Counted from the first letter of the stretch, positions 1-10,905 are shown. The stretch is 27,874 nucleotides of DNA from Schoenoplectus triqueter (GCA_964058805.1 CAXKVV010002044.1:1-27874); one strand, 5' to 3'. A program made the numbers and translations. The notes: generated from the sequence alone by a model not told the origin.

Positions 1-1483
1 TGCAGGAGATGTACCTGGCCAATTATAGACGTCATTTCCGAAAAAAAAAAACTAGCTACTTGTTGTGAATAAAATTCAATTGGTAAATTCTTTATTAAAA
101 TGTTATTATTTCAGATAGGGACGGATTACTATAATAATTAGTTACTTCTTGGTACTTCAAACAAATACTAGGAGAGCCGAGAGCGCCCCCTGGATTAGTA
201 AGTTCTTTTATTTTATGTGCGAAGATCTAGCGCTTATTTAACTTAGACTACCAACCCCTACCAGTCATACAATCTTCTGGCTTATTTATACTGTGCATAC
301 AGTTTTTTAACATTTAACTAGTTATCAACTATGTATGCAATGTTTTGAGATTATGATTCTGAGAATAATTATTCTAAAAAAAAATGAAACTTGCAGTAAA
401 TATAATGTTAATTACTAAAATGTCGCCATCGTAGAGCTGGTGATTGAAAAATTCTACTACTGAATAGATAAACGCCCTCAGGAGTCAGGCCTCAGCAAGT
501 AGAAGTCTGAAGATGCATGTACACAAAGGAACCTTTTGCAACTTGCAAGGCATGTATAATGAATAATAAGTACTTTTAGGTTAAACTTCCAAAAAATAAC
601 ACTGCTATTAAAAAGATTCTATAGCGATTTCCTATTAAAAAGGACACTGCTACCTCTCAGGAAATTATAAAAAGATATGAGTTATATTGCTTTATTCTTT
701 TGAAGGTGGAAATAAAAGAAAAATAATAATTTCTTATTAAGAAAATTAGAATTTGACAGTTACGCAGCGAAGAACTAACTAAATAGTTTTATGCTACATT
801 GTTTGATAATGAGAATATTTAGTATAAGTAGCGAATGAAGATTGATACCAAAGCTGTGGATACATCTTCACCTGCAAAAGAAGCCACCGAATTATGACCG
901 CAAACGAATTAAATTCTATCAAACTAGTTAGTATTTGAGTTTGATTTGAAATCTAATTGAACTAGTTTAATTTGAAATAGATAGATGATTTCAAATTAAA
1001 ATGAGAGTTTGAAATTCGATTTGTTTAAATTTGAACTAGTTCGATTTGATTCGTAATAGTTTGAAATTGAGTTGAAAAATCAATGTGTGGAGTTTGACAT
1101 TAGAATGTGTTCCTCTTTTACTAATATTAGATCTATATGAATACAGATATTACCGGATACAAGTATGAATATAAATAATTTCATATACAAATACGAATAA
1201 AACATATAAATTATCAAAGATAAATATAAATTTTATTTAAAATTTATAAAATCTATTGAATGTACAATAAAATATGTTTTTTAATACTATTCTTTAAATA
1301 TATTTTTTTAATTTTAAAAATATTATATTCATAATATATATATATTCAATTATAATGGTGAATAATATTTATTTTTGTATAATATATATTTTACATCTAG
1401 TATTCAGATACAAATATTTAAAATTAAAAATCATTTCCGTATTATTTTGCACTTGACTTAATCACAATTCTTTCCCTGACATA
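1..1483. other. AT-rich intergenic DNA, no gene seen
   Basis: No open frame of convincing length or composition is visible on either strand. About 925-1085 is a degenerate array of GATTTGAA/TTTGAAAT-like words, including two copies of TTGAACTAGTT, which looks like decayed transposon or minisatellite sequence. About 1120-1440 is very AT-rich, with repeated words such as GATAC and ATACGAAT; this may be another eroded element, but I could find no terminal repeats or target duplication. Confidence 0.5.
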
Positions 1484-2824
1484 CACTACAATAGAACTGG
1501 GCTTTATTAACACCAATATATTAATGATTTTTAGTGAAAACCGTTAGTAACATTAGGCGGTGGTATTTTAAAAAATAAGTTAAACTATTTCCTAACAGTT
1601 TGGAAGAAGAAAATATTACAAAAATATGTCAAAAAGTGTAAAAAAAATTATCGGACAACATTTGCCAATGGTTTCTTATAAAAAACCATTAGGAAAGCTT
1701 TTTGTACTAGATTTTACTAACGGTTTCTAATAAAAAATAGTTAGGAAAGTTTTTTGCGCTGGGTTTTGCTAACGGTTTCTTATAAAAAATCATTAATTTG
1801 TATTGAGTTTTGCTATCAGTTATTTTAAAAAAAACCGTTAGTAAAGGTTCATGCACAAAAAATCTAATATATCTCATCTCACCAATAACATCTGCTCCCA
1901 CGGATTGCCCATCTCATCATTCGTTCATCCAAATTCAACGATCCAAAAATTAAAATTCAAAAACAGAAACCCCACAGTTCACCAATCTCGTTTCATCTGT
2001 TTTCATATATAAAAAGAGATATGAGACAGAGACAGAGAAGAGAAAGAAGAAAGAAAATAAAAAACAAAGAAGGGAGATAGAAGAAATAAAAACTGAAATC
2101 TGACCATGTCAACTTCAAACGGCCATAACTTTTGATACGAAACTCCGATTGAGGTTTGCTACATAGCCACAGAATGTTTGCAACGAGATCTACATGTATC
2201 ATCACCATTTTTGGGGCCAAAAAATATCATCTTGACCCTTAAAAACGTATTTGATGTTTATTTGAGGTTTTTAGTTCAGTTTTTTTCTTAGAAATTGTAT
2301 AGGTTTTTTTATTATTGAGTAATCAAAATGTATAGTTCAGTAAATATTTTTTTCATTGTATGAATACTTATATATTTTTTATATTAATTATTGAATAAAT
2401 AATATGATGTATATCACAATACTTATCATTTGTCATTTGTTCTTATATAATTTACTATTCTTATTTTTTTTTCATCTGTATAGAAAGTTAAACTTACAAA
2501 AAAAAATTGATAACAGTTTATTTGCAAAAACCGTTAGCAAAAATAAAAATAAAAATTAGAAACCATTTGCTAACGATTTATTAGTAAAAATTTAAATAAA
2601 AATTTGGAACACCCTTTACTAATGATTTTTGCTAAAAAAAACGGTTAGAAAAACTTAAAAAAAAATTCACAGTACCATTTACTAACGGTTTTTAGCTAAA
2701 AATCGTTAGCAAATATCCGTCCAACGCTCCTCTTTTTTTAATGGTTGTTTATATTTTTTCTTACCCCCTCATTAAAGTATCATCAGTTTTACAACCGTTA
2801 GTAAAGTACAGTTCTGCTATAGTG
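1484..2824. mobile_element. Non-autonomous CACTA-type DNA transposon (1341 bp)
   Basis: The left end reads CACTACAATAGAACTG and the inverted right end reads CACTATAGCAGAACTG. Over the first 28 bases the two ends agree at 22 positions, including the diagnostic CACTA. The flanking triplets are ATA and AGA, so the expected 3-bp target duplication matches at only two of three bases. Both subterminal regions carry many copies, in both orientations, of a word like AACCGTTAGTAAA. Such subterminal arrays bind the element-encoded protein in En/Spm-type transposons. The centre (about 1850-2240) is less repetitive and contains an open frame on the minus strand (1993-2220) that I do not believe is a gene. 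No transposase domain is recognisable, so movement would need an autonomous relative. Confidence 0.72.
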
Positions 2825-3954
2825 AGAGGATAATATATGTGATCCCATGTTTGTATCTGTACCAAAGATTTTGAAACTTTCAAGCCTTTTTCTATTTCTA
2901 AATTGCACAACTGAATCTTAAAGCATCATCAGTTCTCATCTTTGCTTCCTGGGCTCCAAGATTGCAGAAATTACCACTGTGGTCCAAATTCCAAAACAAT
3001 GTTGGGTGAATTCACAATCTCTTTCCCAGTTCAATGCATACCTTCATAATTTAAAGAAATTAGTATGGATTTATCATGGAAATCCTAGCATTGAGTAAAT
3101 TTTAAAAGAAACTAATAATGTAATTAAACTGCACAATCAACTCATTTGTATTTCCCTAATTAGCACTAATTTCTAGGGTCAGAGAAGAAGAAACAATAAA
3201 TGAAAAGAAGATTGCTTACAAAAGCGCTGAAGGTCGTACCAAGCCACATATGTATTTTTCTAGTTTGAGTGAATCTGTTATGCACACCTGATTTAAATGA
3301 CCATTACAAAATTACCAGATATCACTAATTTCAAAAACTATCAGTTCTGTCAATAAACTTTTCTTGCATCTAGAAAACTTTTCTTTTCTAGTTTACAAAA
3401 CTATCAGTTCTTTTCTCAATTCAAACATTAGACATCTATTCTTCATGTTGAACAAGGGCGTTGTCCCAACCAATCAAAGACATACACTGTCATGGACGAA
3501 ACTCCAGTCATGCATGTTGAGGTTAGGTCAGATGCTGCAGGAGGTGATGGCAGGGCGTGGCAATGATGGGTAAGTTCCAGCTCCGTTGGAGGCAAGCTTC
3601 CCGAGTCAGGTAAAGCTCTGGCTCCCTCAGAGGAAAGCTTCCACATGTCGAGAGGGGTCGGAGAAGAGAGTAGAGGAGCTGAAGAGCTTGGTTGGGAAGA
3701 AAAGAAAAAATGAGTAGAGTAGAGAGTTGGCGGGAGGATCAGCTGGAGAGGAGAAGAGAAGAGGAGGAGGAGCAACGTCTGGGACGGCTGGCTCTCGATC
3801 TGGTGAAAAGAAAAATTGGGTACAGTCATCCGAAGTCAATCCGGAAATAGTTTTATTTTGTTTTTTTTTCTTATTTGCTGATAAATTTCATAAATTGGTA
3901 CATATTGGTTTTTTTTTAAGATTTCTAAAGGATGATGACTTCGGAAACTTAAAT
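2825..3954. other. Intergenic DNA with an orphan GC-rich patch
   Basis: Most of this stretch is AT-rich and featureless. About 3430-3830 is clearly more GC-rich and purine-rich on the + strand. It contains two imperfect direct copies, 41 bases apart, of a block like GCTCC-N6-GAGG-N-AAGCTTCC (starting near 3580 and 3621). Open frames run through it on both strands, but they are mutually overlapping, low in complexity (Ser/Pro/Leu-rich on minus, Gly/Arg-rich on plus) and match no family I know. It could be an old gene fragment carried by a transposon, or the leader of a lost gene. Confidence 0.4.
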
Positions 3955-4165
3955 TTCCAGTGCAAAAAAAATCAGTAATTAAAAATTAAAAACGATAACT
4001 TAAAAAACTTAAAACACTTCAAATTTATGCATTCCATAAGATTTTTATATAAAAGATTAAATGAGTATGATAAATTAAAATTTAGAGATGATTTGATATA
4101 CTTTTTGAGTTAAGCTCATAGAAGGTCTCTGTGAGTTTAAACTCACGATATTTTCACTATATATA
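3955..4165. mobile_element. Family A fold-back element, right half only
   Basis: This matches the right arm of the family A elements seen at 10488-10896 and 12846-13246. It has the same order of words: AAAACACTTCAAATTT, a CATTCCATAAGATTTT-like stretch, GATAAATTAAAATTT, ATGATTTGATATACTTTTTG, and the terminal 16-bp palindrome GTGAGTTTAAACTCAC at about 4131-4146. It is followed by TTTTCACTATATATATA, the usual exit into a TA tract. The left arm is absent. A second, differently truncated copy follows at once. Confidence 0.6.
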
Positions 4166-4440
4166 TATAAATTATTTATATGAAAATCTTATGGAATGTA
4201 AAAATTTTAAGTGTTTTGAGCTTTTTAAGGTATAATTTTTTATTTTTGAAAATTAGCTTTAAAAAGCATTTTGAACATCATTTTTAAAAATAAAAAATAG
4301 TGACTTAAAAAGTTCAAAACAGTTCAAATTTGTGGGGTCCCATAAAATTTTTATATTAAAAATTTAATAAGCATGATAAAAAAATTAAAAATAATTTGAT
4401 TTTATATATTTTTTGAATTAACTCATGCTATGTTTATTAT
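4166..4440. mobile_element. Family A fold-back element, both ends eroded
   Basis: It begins inside the left arm (TTATATGAAAATCTTATGG), passes through the GTGTTTTGAG and GAAAATTAGCT words, and returns as the inverted right arm (GACTTAAAAAGTTCAAAAC, CCCATAAAATTTTTATA, TAATTTGATTTTATATA). The outer left ~85 bases and the right terminal palindrome present in complete copies are missing. It abuts the preceding half copy at a short TA tract (about 4148-4167). Confidence 0.55.
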
Positions 4441-5681
4441 CTCGTCAATAAGTACGTAAATAACTTACGTTTTGGGTTATTAATTTTTATGCATATTAAA
4501 ATACGAACAATGACGAGAATTATTCACAATTTTTTTATTAATCAATTCCATAACGATCGATTATTAGTTGTTAACAATCTTCCTTCCGTGCACACTCCGT
4601 TTCGTTTCTCGAACCCTGCATGCCTTAGTAATCAGAATAGTGTCCTTTATTTATAAGTTTGAAGAGGATAACTTTGTTGTAGGGGTCTAAATTTGTTTAC
4701 TTTTAGAAAAGATCATTTTTGTTTTCTCAAAAATCTAGCTCGATCACTTTTTTACACGAACTGCAAGGGACTTCTTTATATTTTTATTTTTTAACACTAT
4801 TTGATATTTGTAAAATAATTGATTATATTTTTATCTTCTATCCTTTTAGGTCGTCTAAAAAACGTTAATGCTAATTTTAAGAAAAAAATTGATTTTTTAA
4901 AATAAAAATAATTGGTAGGGGTTCTTTCAATTCTTTATACATAAAAAAGTTAAACTTTCAAACTTTTTATTTATGTCACATCATTATTTTTTTCATCATT
5001 GATGTTATTTAAAATTTTTTATCTTTTTAAATCTAACGGTTCATATAAAATAATTTCTCTCTTCTTATTTAAAATAATATGTGTAATATATTTAAGGTGA
5101 AACTTAATTCTTAAAATGATATATTTTTTTATGTGATAATTTATAAATTATTGTGTATTTAATTATATTATTCATTATTATAATAATTATCATTATTTTC
5201 TAGCATGTAACTAATTAAATAAGCAACTACATGAGCTCAGGGGCGCAACGACAGCGGTAAGAAAAGAAAGAAACTCTAAAAGTTACGAAAGCATAAGCTA
5301 GTTACAAAAGTATTTGATATAGTAGAATAGTTTGTAGTAACAACAGAAGCAATGGCTGATTGAAAGATTTATCGTCCATAAAAGAAAGAATGCTAATTTT
5401 CCTTCGAAAGGAAAACTCACGAGGTGCGCTTAACTCACTCAAGCCATTCACAAAATCTTTAGTTGAGATTGCTGGAACTTATGTTTTGTCTCATAAATTT
5501 CTCAATGAGTACTAACTGCAGGTGACAGTCCTAATAGCCTCATAAATCTAGAAGAGAGTACCACTTCAAACATAACTCAGTTAAGTGCTAGCATTGTTAT
5601 TAGTGTGGCTGAAAATCTAGTCATATAAATTTAATATTTCCCAACTTGCCCTCTTGTAAACTATTTGTGACCTAATCCACA
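4441..5681. other. AT-rich intergenic DNA, nothing recognised
   Basis: No gene, RNA or element with supportable boundaries is visible. The sequence is AT-rich with T- and A-runs, and no coding frame of useful length is present on either strand. Confidence 0.5.
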
Positions 5682-6101
5682 CACTACTAGAAAAAAAAGA
5701 ATTAGAATTGGTTTTATAAACAATTTAGCACCGGTTATACAACCGATTTTAAAAGTAAGCGGTGTTAAAAATAAAATTTTTAGAACCGGTTTCATAAAAC
5801 CGGTTATATTTTATTCTAACAATTAAAACCAGTTATTGAATAACCGGTTTTAATATAAACATTTTAGAACCAGTTTTGGTATAACCGGTTCTACATGTTT
5901 TGTTTTAGAACCGGTTTTGTTAAATAGAGTCGGTTATATAATAACCGGTTATAATAAAAAAACTTATAACCGGTTGTTTTACAAAACCGGTTCTAATAAT
6001 TTCAATAAAATTTACAACTCTGCCATTCTGAACTTTTAGCAGCTGTTTTTTAAAAAACCGATTCTAAATAGGCGGTTCTAAATCAAATTTTTCTGATAGT
6101 G
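5682..6101. mobile_element. CACTA-type miniature element with ACCGGTT arrays (420 bp)
   Basis: The left end is CACTACTAGAAAAA and the inverted right end CACTATCAGAAAAA. The element is flanked by a perfect 3-bp duplication, ACA (5679-5681 and 6102-6104), as expected of the CACTA (En/Spm) superfamily. Almost the entire interior is built from the self-complementary word ACCGGTT and near variants; nine exact copies are present. There is no coding capacity. The element is effectively all subterminal-repeat sequence, with the unique middle lost. Confidence 0.85.
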
Positions 6102-6546
6102 ACAATTTCTATTACATAACACGTAGTGTGGGAAAGATATGAAATTCGACATAGTAGGACATTTAATCAACTGTCATTATATGATAATGTTTATGTAAAA
6201 AATATTGTGTCTAAATTTATTTGATGTGAAATTTTATTAAATATATTTTAAATTTTATATTATTAATTATTTATTTAAGTTTTGAAGTGAATCCGAATTA
6301 CCGCCTAATATGCACAATTTCCGAACAAAAAGCAAGCGTTACCGCCACACATTAGTGAAACAATGTTCTCGATTCCATCACAAAATTAAAAGTGCGGAAT
6401 AAATTACAGACCTGCTGCCACGTTAAGTCCTTTGGCTCCATGATCAAAACGTTCTTGGTTCCGTGATAATATCAGCTAGCATAAATTTTTTTTCTGTACA
6501 GTGGGTAACAGAGCTTCATGTCCAAAGCGAAGTTTAGTCATTAATA
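6102..6546. other. Intergenic DNA, nothing recognised
   Basis: AT-rich sequence with no open frame or repeat worth naming. It contains no terminal-repeat pair that I could find. Confidence 0.4.
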
Positions 6547-7473
6547 TAGTGTATTAAAAAAAATCCGAACGGGTCATATTCGACCCATATAATCTGGAGT
6601 CGCGATTTGGCACGCCCCGATTCACATTCAAAATCCGACTAACCCGGGACCGATCTATTTATGGACCAACCACGGATCACGGCCATGTTTTTTTTTCCAA
6701 AAATAGCCGAGTTAAATTTGGCCCATTGAATATCTATCCTATCCCGACCTAACCCTCCAATCCATCTAACCCGGTTAATCCGGAGAAAAACCCGACCGAC
6801 TCGGGATAAACCCGGCGAAATCCGAGGTAAAACCCAACCAACATGGGTAAACCCAATCAAATCCGGGCAAATTCATAAAAATCCAGTCATTTAGATGCAC
6901 ACCTTAGTTTAGTTATTTTTTTGTTAATTGGATTTTAATATTTAATAAACTAATATAATTACATTGTATGGTTAAAAATATTGATGGTTAAATATTTTGG
7001 GTTATTTGTACATTTTTTATAATTTTTTTTTAAATTATTTGAGATAATTTAAACCTTTATAAAAATTAAGAAAAAAATGATTTTTTTTGCCTCAACCCAT
7101 CCAGCTCCCCCAACCCAACCCACCCATCTAAGTCATAATTCTAAAACGAATCTTGATCACACCTTCTCAAAATCAAACCATCCTAACACGATCTATCTAA
7201 TTCGTCAATCCATCCTAATCGGATCCATTCTAATCGGAACCAGATCTGCTGTCGCGCGGCACGGTGCGGCACAGTACGTGGTCCGTTCGATCACTTCAAG
7301 ATTCGTGCTAACTCAAATCTTAAAGTATTAGCACGAATCTCGAAATGATCGAACGGACCATGTGCTGCGCCGCACCGTGCCGCGTGACAGTGGATCCGGA
7401 TCCATTCTAATCCATTATACCGTTTGAATTTGAACATGATCACCCCAACCCAACCCCACTTTAAAACATGCTG
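6547..7473. mobile_element. Possible degenerate hAT-like element with C-rich ends
   Basis: Two C-rich, GGGT/ACCC-biased blocks (about 6560-6890 and 7085-7460) enclose an AT-rich core (about 6900-7075). This is the mirror image of the well-bounded hAT element at 18624-19436, whose two ends are G-rich on the + strand. The candidate ends TAGTGTATT (6547) and, inverted, CAGCATGTT (ending 7473) differ mainly by transitions. The flanks CATTAATA and GCAATTAATA are similar but do not align as a clean 8-bp duplication, so the boundaries are tentative. Open frames here (6639-6860 minus, 7077-7331 plus) are products of the skewed composition and are not called. Confidence 0.35.
7240..7399. repeat. Long GC-rich hairpin (inverted repeat, ~71-nt arms)
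   Basis: Left arm about 7240-7310, right arm about 7329-7399, loop 18 nt. In the inner 62 bp of the arms, 56 positions pair, and all six differences are transitions (C/T or A/G). It is much more GC-rich and CpG-rich than its surroundings. A 15-bp direct repeat (GGATCCATTCTAATC) lies on both sides, at 7221-7235 and 7398-7412. It may be a miniature fold-back insertion or a small-RNA-producing hairpin. No protein is encoded. Confidence 0.8.
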
Positions 7474-9199
7474 GCAATTAATACAGTCGCTTTGTCTTAT
7501 TTTACTCCGGTCGCTGTGCAACTTGACCGTTGAAAGTTCCAACTAACACGTGACGAAATTCCAACAGGCGAATTTAAAAAGAAGGGCCATGCTGTCCACC
7601 TCATTATAGTCCTAAATAAAACCAATTCGAGTTTGGACGTCTAAGTCTAACAGTATCAAATTGTGTGTACCCCTCCCCCTCTCTCTATATATATTATATG
7701 CGTTCATATATAAAATGTCCTTAATAAATAAAAAACGCAATGGAACGGCGAAAACCTACTCTTAATTAAGTCCCGTCCTAAAAATTTTGCTCCTACTTAT
7801 TTTATTATAGTATTGACAAACAATGCTTAAATAAAAATGTTCTAAATAGAGCTCTCACTATAATATTTTTCGACCTAAAACGCTACATAATAATATTTTT
7901 GAATCAAAAACGCTAAGCTATAACACAAAATTACACTAATTTAGCTACGGCTTATAGAACACAGCATGCGATGCAAATAGCAGCTGCTATACTACCTAAT
8001 GGATTTTTAAATAATTCTTTTAATCTTGTTTGTCTAGATTTTATTTATTTTCTTGATTGATCATAATTAAGTATTTTACAAAATCAAAGTAATATATTTT
8101 GATCAAATTAGGGCAATGTACGTTTAATTAATGCACAAAATAATTATTTAATTCAAAGAACTTTGTGATTAAATGTATTTATAAATATCATGAATTTAAG
8201 TGATAGGAACAATTATATATAATAATTACTTGATATACTTTTAGTAAAAATAACACTTAATTTATGATACTTGAATTATTTATTAAATATAAATGAGACA
8301 TAATTTAATATTTCAAATAATTCGGGTTGCAAATTGTACATATAGTTTAGAGTTTACAATGTAAATTTTGTATCAATGCCCTCATATTATTCTTCTAATA
8401 ATAACTTGAATATCTATTCATAAAATTTCTAAAATGCATTATACAATGTTGCATATATATTAGTAAATTAACTTTTATTTATACAAAAATTGATAAGTCA
8501 GATAGTTTCTGCAGTAGCTTCACTATATTCTACAGATTTTTGGAGAATCTCACCATCACTATACTGCGATAATCACTATTTAGAACTTTGATAAATGAAG
8601 TCATGTAACATATCGCATTTAATTTAAGTTAATTGTACCAACGGTTGAAGTTTGTAGAGAATATATTTTTCTGTGTTGATAAATTTGTGAATTTCTGGTT
8701 CACTTGAGTTGTAAAATTAAGCATTTACGGGCCGAATTTTTTGTTTTTAATATCCGTATATACGCGCGTGTAATTAATTCTACGAAGGAATTTCCACTTG
8801 GTATATGTTGGTCTATGAAGCAAATATCATGTGGAAACTAGATAAATGGAAAAATGTTACTACTTTTCTGAAGAGATGAAAGTGAAAAGGCAAAAGTACA
8901 AGAGACAAAGTATAAAGAAATTGTTATATATTGTTACAGTAAATACAAACGAAAATAAGAAATTGAAATTTTAAAAAATATATAATAAGATAAAACAAAC
9001 TAATAAGAATTATGATACGGAATCTAATATACATTCATAATATGCTAATTAATAATACTAAATTATAATTAAATAAGATTTAGAAATTTATTTATAAATG
9101 TTTCAAAATGATAAATCAAAATCAAGAAAACAATGAAATTTTCAAAATAATAGGACCCACATGAAAATCATTTTTTTTCTTTTTCGGTTTCTTTTAGGG
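7474..9199. other. AT-rich intergenic DNA, no gene seen
   Basis: A long stretch with no credible frame on either strand. A short CT/TA tract occurs at about 7675-7700. The rest is low-GC sequence without terminal repeats, RNA genes or recognisable coding remnants. Confidence 0.5.
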
Positions 9200-9780
9200 T
9201 TGTGTAAAAAAGTTTGGTTCATGGTTTAACTCATAATTGGTTCAGGCACAAGCTAATATGGTTTGCAAGTTAAATGAGTTTTGAGTTGGATCGACTCGAT
9301 TCGGCTCAAATAATACTAATTTATGTTCTCTCTTTTTTCTTTCGTCGAATTCTAACCCAATAACCATTTTATAATTCTCTCACCATATCAGCAGATTAGT
9401 GGCACTCTTTTCTATCTCGTGACTCGATTCTTATATAAAACTCATTAGCTTTTGCCACTTAACTATTCAAATTAGTACAACAAAGATATCATTGAAAAAA
9501 TATTTTGTTGACATATCAATTTTTTTATCAACTTTTGTACTAATTTTGTAGATGTATCGGCATTGTAGTTTATAGATATCCAAAATTTGAATGTCAAACT
9601 ATTCAATACACATACATTGATTCATGAATCAGCTCACGAGGTAGCTCAAAATATAACGAGCTGAAATTGAGCCTGTTCTTTCAGCTTGTAGAATTTTATG
9701 AGTTCGACTCAACTAAGATCGGCTCGTATTTTCATGAGCTAAACTTAAACTAAGTCTTGATCATTCAAAATTATCTCGTT
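9200..9780. repeat. Degenerate GCTC/GAGC-rich repeat block, probable transposon remnant
   Basis: The block contains scattered words such as GACTCGATTCGGCTC, ACGAGGTAGCTC, ACGAGCTGAAATTGAGC, GAGTTCGACTC and GATCGGCTCG, in both orientations at its two ends, around an AT-rich middle. This layout resembles non-autonomous DNA transposons that end in degenerate subrepeats. I found no clean terminal repeat or target duplication, so family and exact borders are unknown. Confidence 0.3.
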
Positions 9781-10028
9781 TGTAATATCGTCGTTGACCT
9801 AGCCGGGGCAAAATCCCAGGCGACTTCATAGCCTCGCCTCGTCTCCGACCTTTACAAGAGCTGGAGTGCTGGACCCAACTCGGAACTTACTACTTTCTCT
9901 CTCTTGTTGTCCATGGTTTACTGGTACGAATTTAAATTCAGTTTCCTTTTCTTCTCCGTAGTGTGTGCCGATGCTTCATCGGGGCTGAGCCGTAGCTCAG
10001 TACCGGTGGACACAAGAGTTACATTTTG
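9781..10028. other. Short GC-rich patch, possible exon remnant
   Basis: Composition shifts to moderate GC for about 240 bases, then ends abruptly at a TA tract leading into the fold-back array. A + strand frame starting at ATG 9913 begins with a hydrophobic, signal-peptide-like stretch (KFSFLFFSVV), but it runs straight into the TA tract and the family B element, so the 3' part of the frame is transposon sequence. It could be a first exon cut off by the insertions or simply unrelated sequence. I do not call a gene. Confidence 0.25.
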
Positions 10029-10044
10029 TATATATATATATAGT

Positions 10045-10439
10045 GATGCTATGGTGCTTCGTGAAGTAAAAAAAAAAATTATGCTTCGCGTCCGTATCTT
10101 GAATTTAAAAGTTCAAACGACCGATCCAAATCGTTGAACATCATCTTCATATTGAAATATCCTTGAAGATCAAATTTTATATTTTTTTGATTTTTTTTGA
10201 TATTTTTTAGATGGGTACAAAGTTGCTTGTTTTGGATGGTGCAAAAATCTTTAGATCAACAAACTTTGTACCCATCTAAAAAATATCAAAAAAATTCAAA
10301 AAAATATAAAATTTGATCTCCAAGAATATTTCAATATGAAGATGATGTTCAACGTTTGGATCGGCCGTTTGAACTTTTAAATTCGAGATATGGACGCGAA
10401 GCACAAAAGATTTTTTGTTTCGCGAAGCACCATAGCATC
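10045..10439. mobile_element. Family B fold-back miniature element, copy 1
   Basis: A nearly perfect palindrome of about 395 bp. It opens with GATGCTATGGTGCTTCG and closes with its inverse, CGAAGCACCATAGCATC. The arms (about 180 nt each) stay closely complementary through words such as GAATTTAAAAGTTCAAACG and GATGGGTACAAAG, with a loop of a few tens of bases near 10230-10252. The left flank is a TA tract and the right flank a (CT)n(TA)n tract. It has no coding capacity. Short frames such as the one ending near 10137 are translations of the arm. Confidence 0.85.
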
Positions 10440-10487
10440 TTTCTCTCTCTCTCTATATATATATATAGAAAGAGAGAGAGAGAGAGA
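10440..10487. repeat. Palindromic (CT)n-(TA)n-(GA)n microsatellite
   Basis: CT repeats (about 10442-10453), TA repeats (10454-10467) and GA repeats (about 10469-10487) together form a self-complementary tract joining family B copy 1 to family A copy 1. The GA run matches the terminal cap of other A copies, so the TA part is the likely insertion target. Confidence 0.85.
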
Positions 10488-10905
10488 GTAAAGATACCGT
10501 GAGTTTAAACTCACAGAGGTTTTTCGTGAGTTTAACTCAAAAAATATATCAAATCATCTCGAAATTTTAATTTATCATTCTCTTTAAATTCTTTATATGA
10601 AAAATCTCGTGGGATTAAAACATTTAGAGTGTTTTGAGGTTTTTAAGTCATCATTTTTAATTTTTAAAAATAATGATCAAATATTAAATATATTATTATT
10701 TTTTTAGAGCTGATTTTCAAAAATTAAAAACGATGACTTAAAAAAAATCAAAACACTCCAAATTTTTGTATCCCAATAGATTTTTATATAAAAAATTTAA
10801 TGAGAATAATAAATTAAAATTTCGAAATGATTTGATATATTTTTTGAATTAAGCTCACGGAAGGACTCCGTGAGCTTAAACTCACGGTATATTTACTCTC
10901 TCTCT
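10488..10905. mobile_element. Family A fold-back miniature element, copy 1 (complete)
   Basis: The inverted arms cover almost the whole element. The left end is (GA)nGTAAAGATACCGTGAG and the right end CTCACGGTATATTTAC(TC)n. Just inside the left end is a perfect 16-bp palindrome, GTGAGTTTAAACTCAC (10499-10514), with a near copy inside the right end. The arms share AAATCATCTCGAAATTTTAA, GAGTGTTTTGAG and AAATTAAAAACGATGACTTA-type words and meet near 10680-10720. No coding frame. It is flanked by TA repeats on both sides. The best-preserved A copy in the window. Confidence 0.85.

Noticed and set aside
1993..2220. 75-aa minus-strand frame
   Set aside because: It lies within a non-autonomous CACTA element and shows no known domain; the low-complexity Leu/Phe tail comes from an A/G-rich tract.
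7077..7542. Opposed frames 7077-7331 (+) and 7291-7542 (-)
   Set aside because: They are generated by the ACCC-rich arrays and by the two arms of the hairpin, which code similar residues on opposite strands.
9904..10137. Open frame with a signal-peptide-like start
   Set aside because: Its second half is family B hairpin sequence and TA repeat, and no family motif is visible in the first half.
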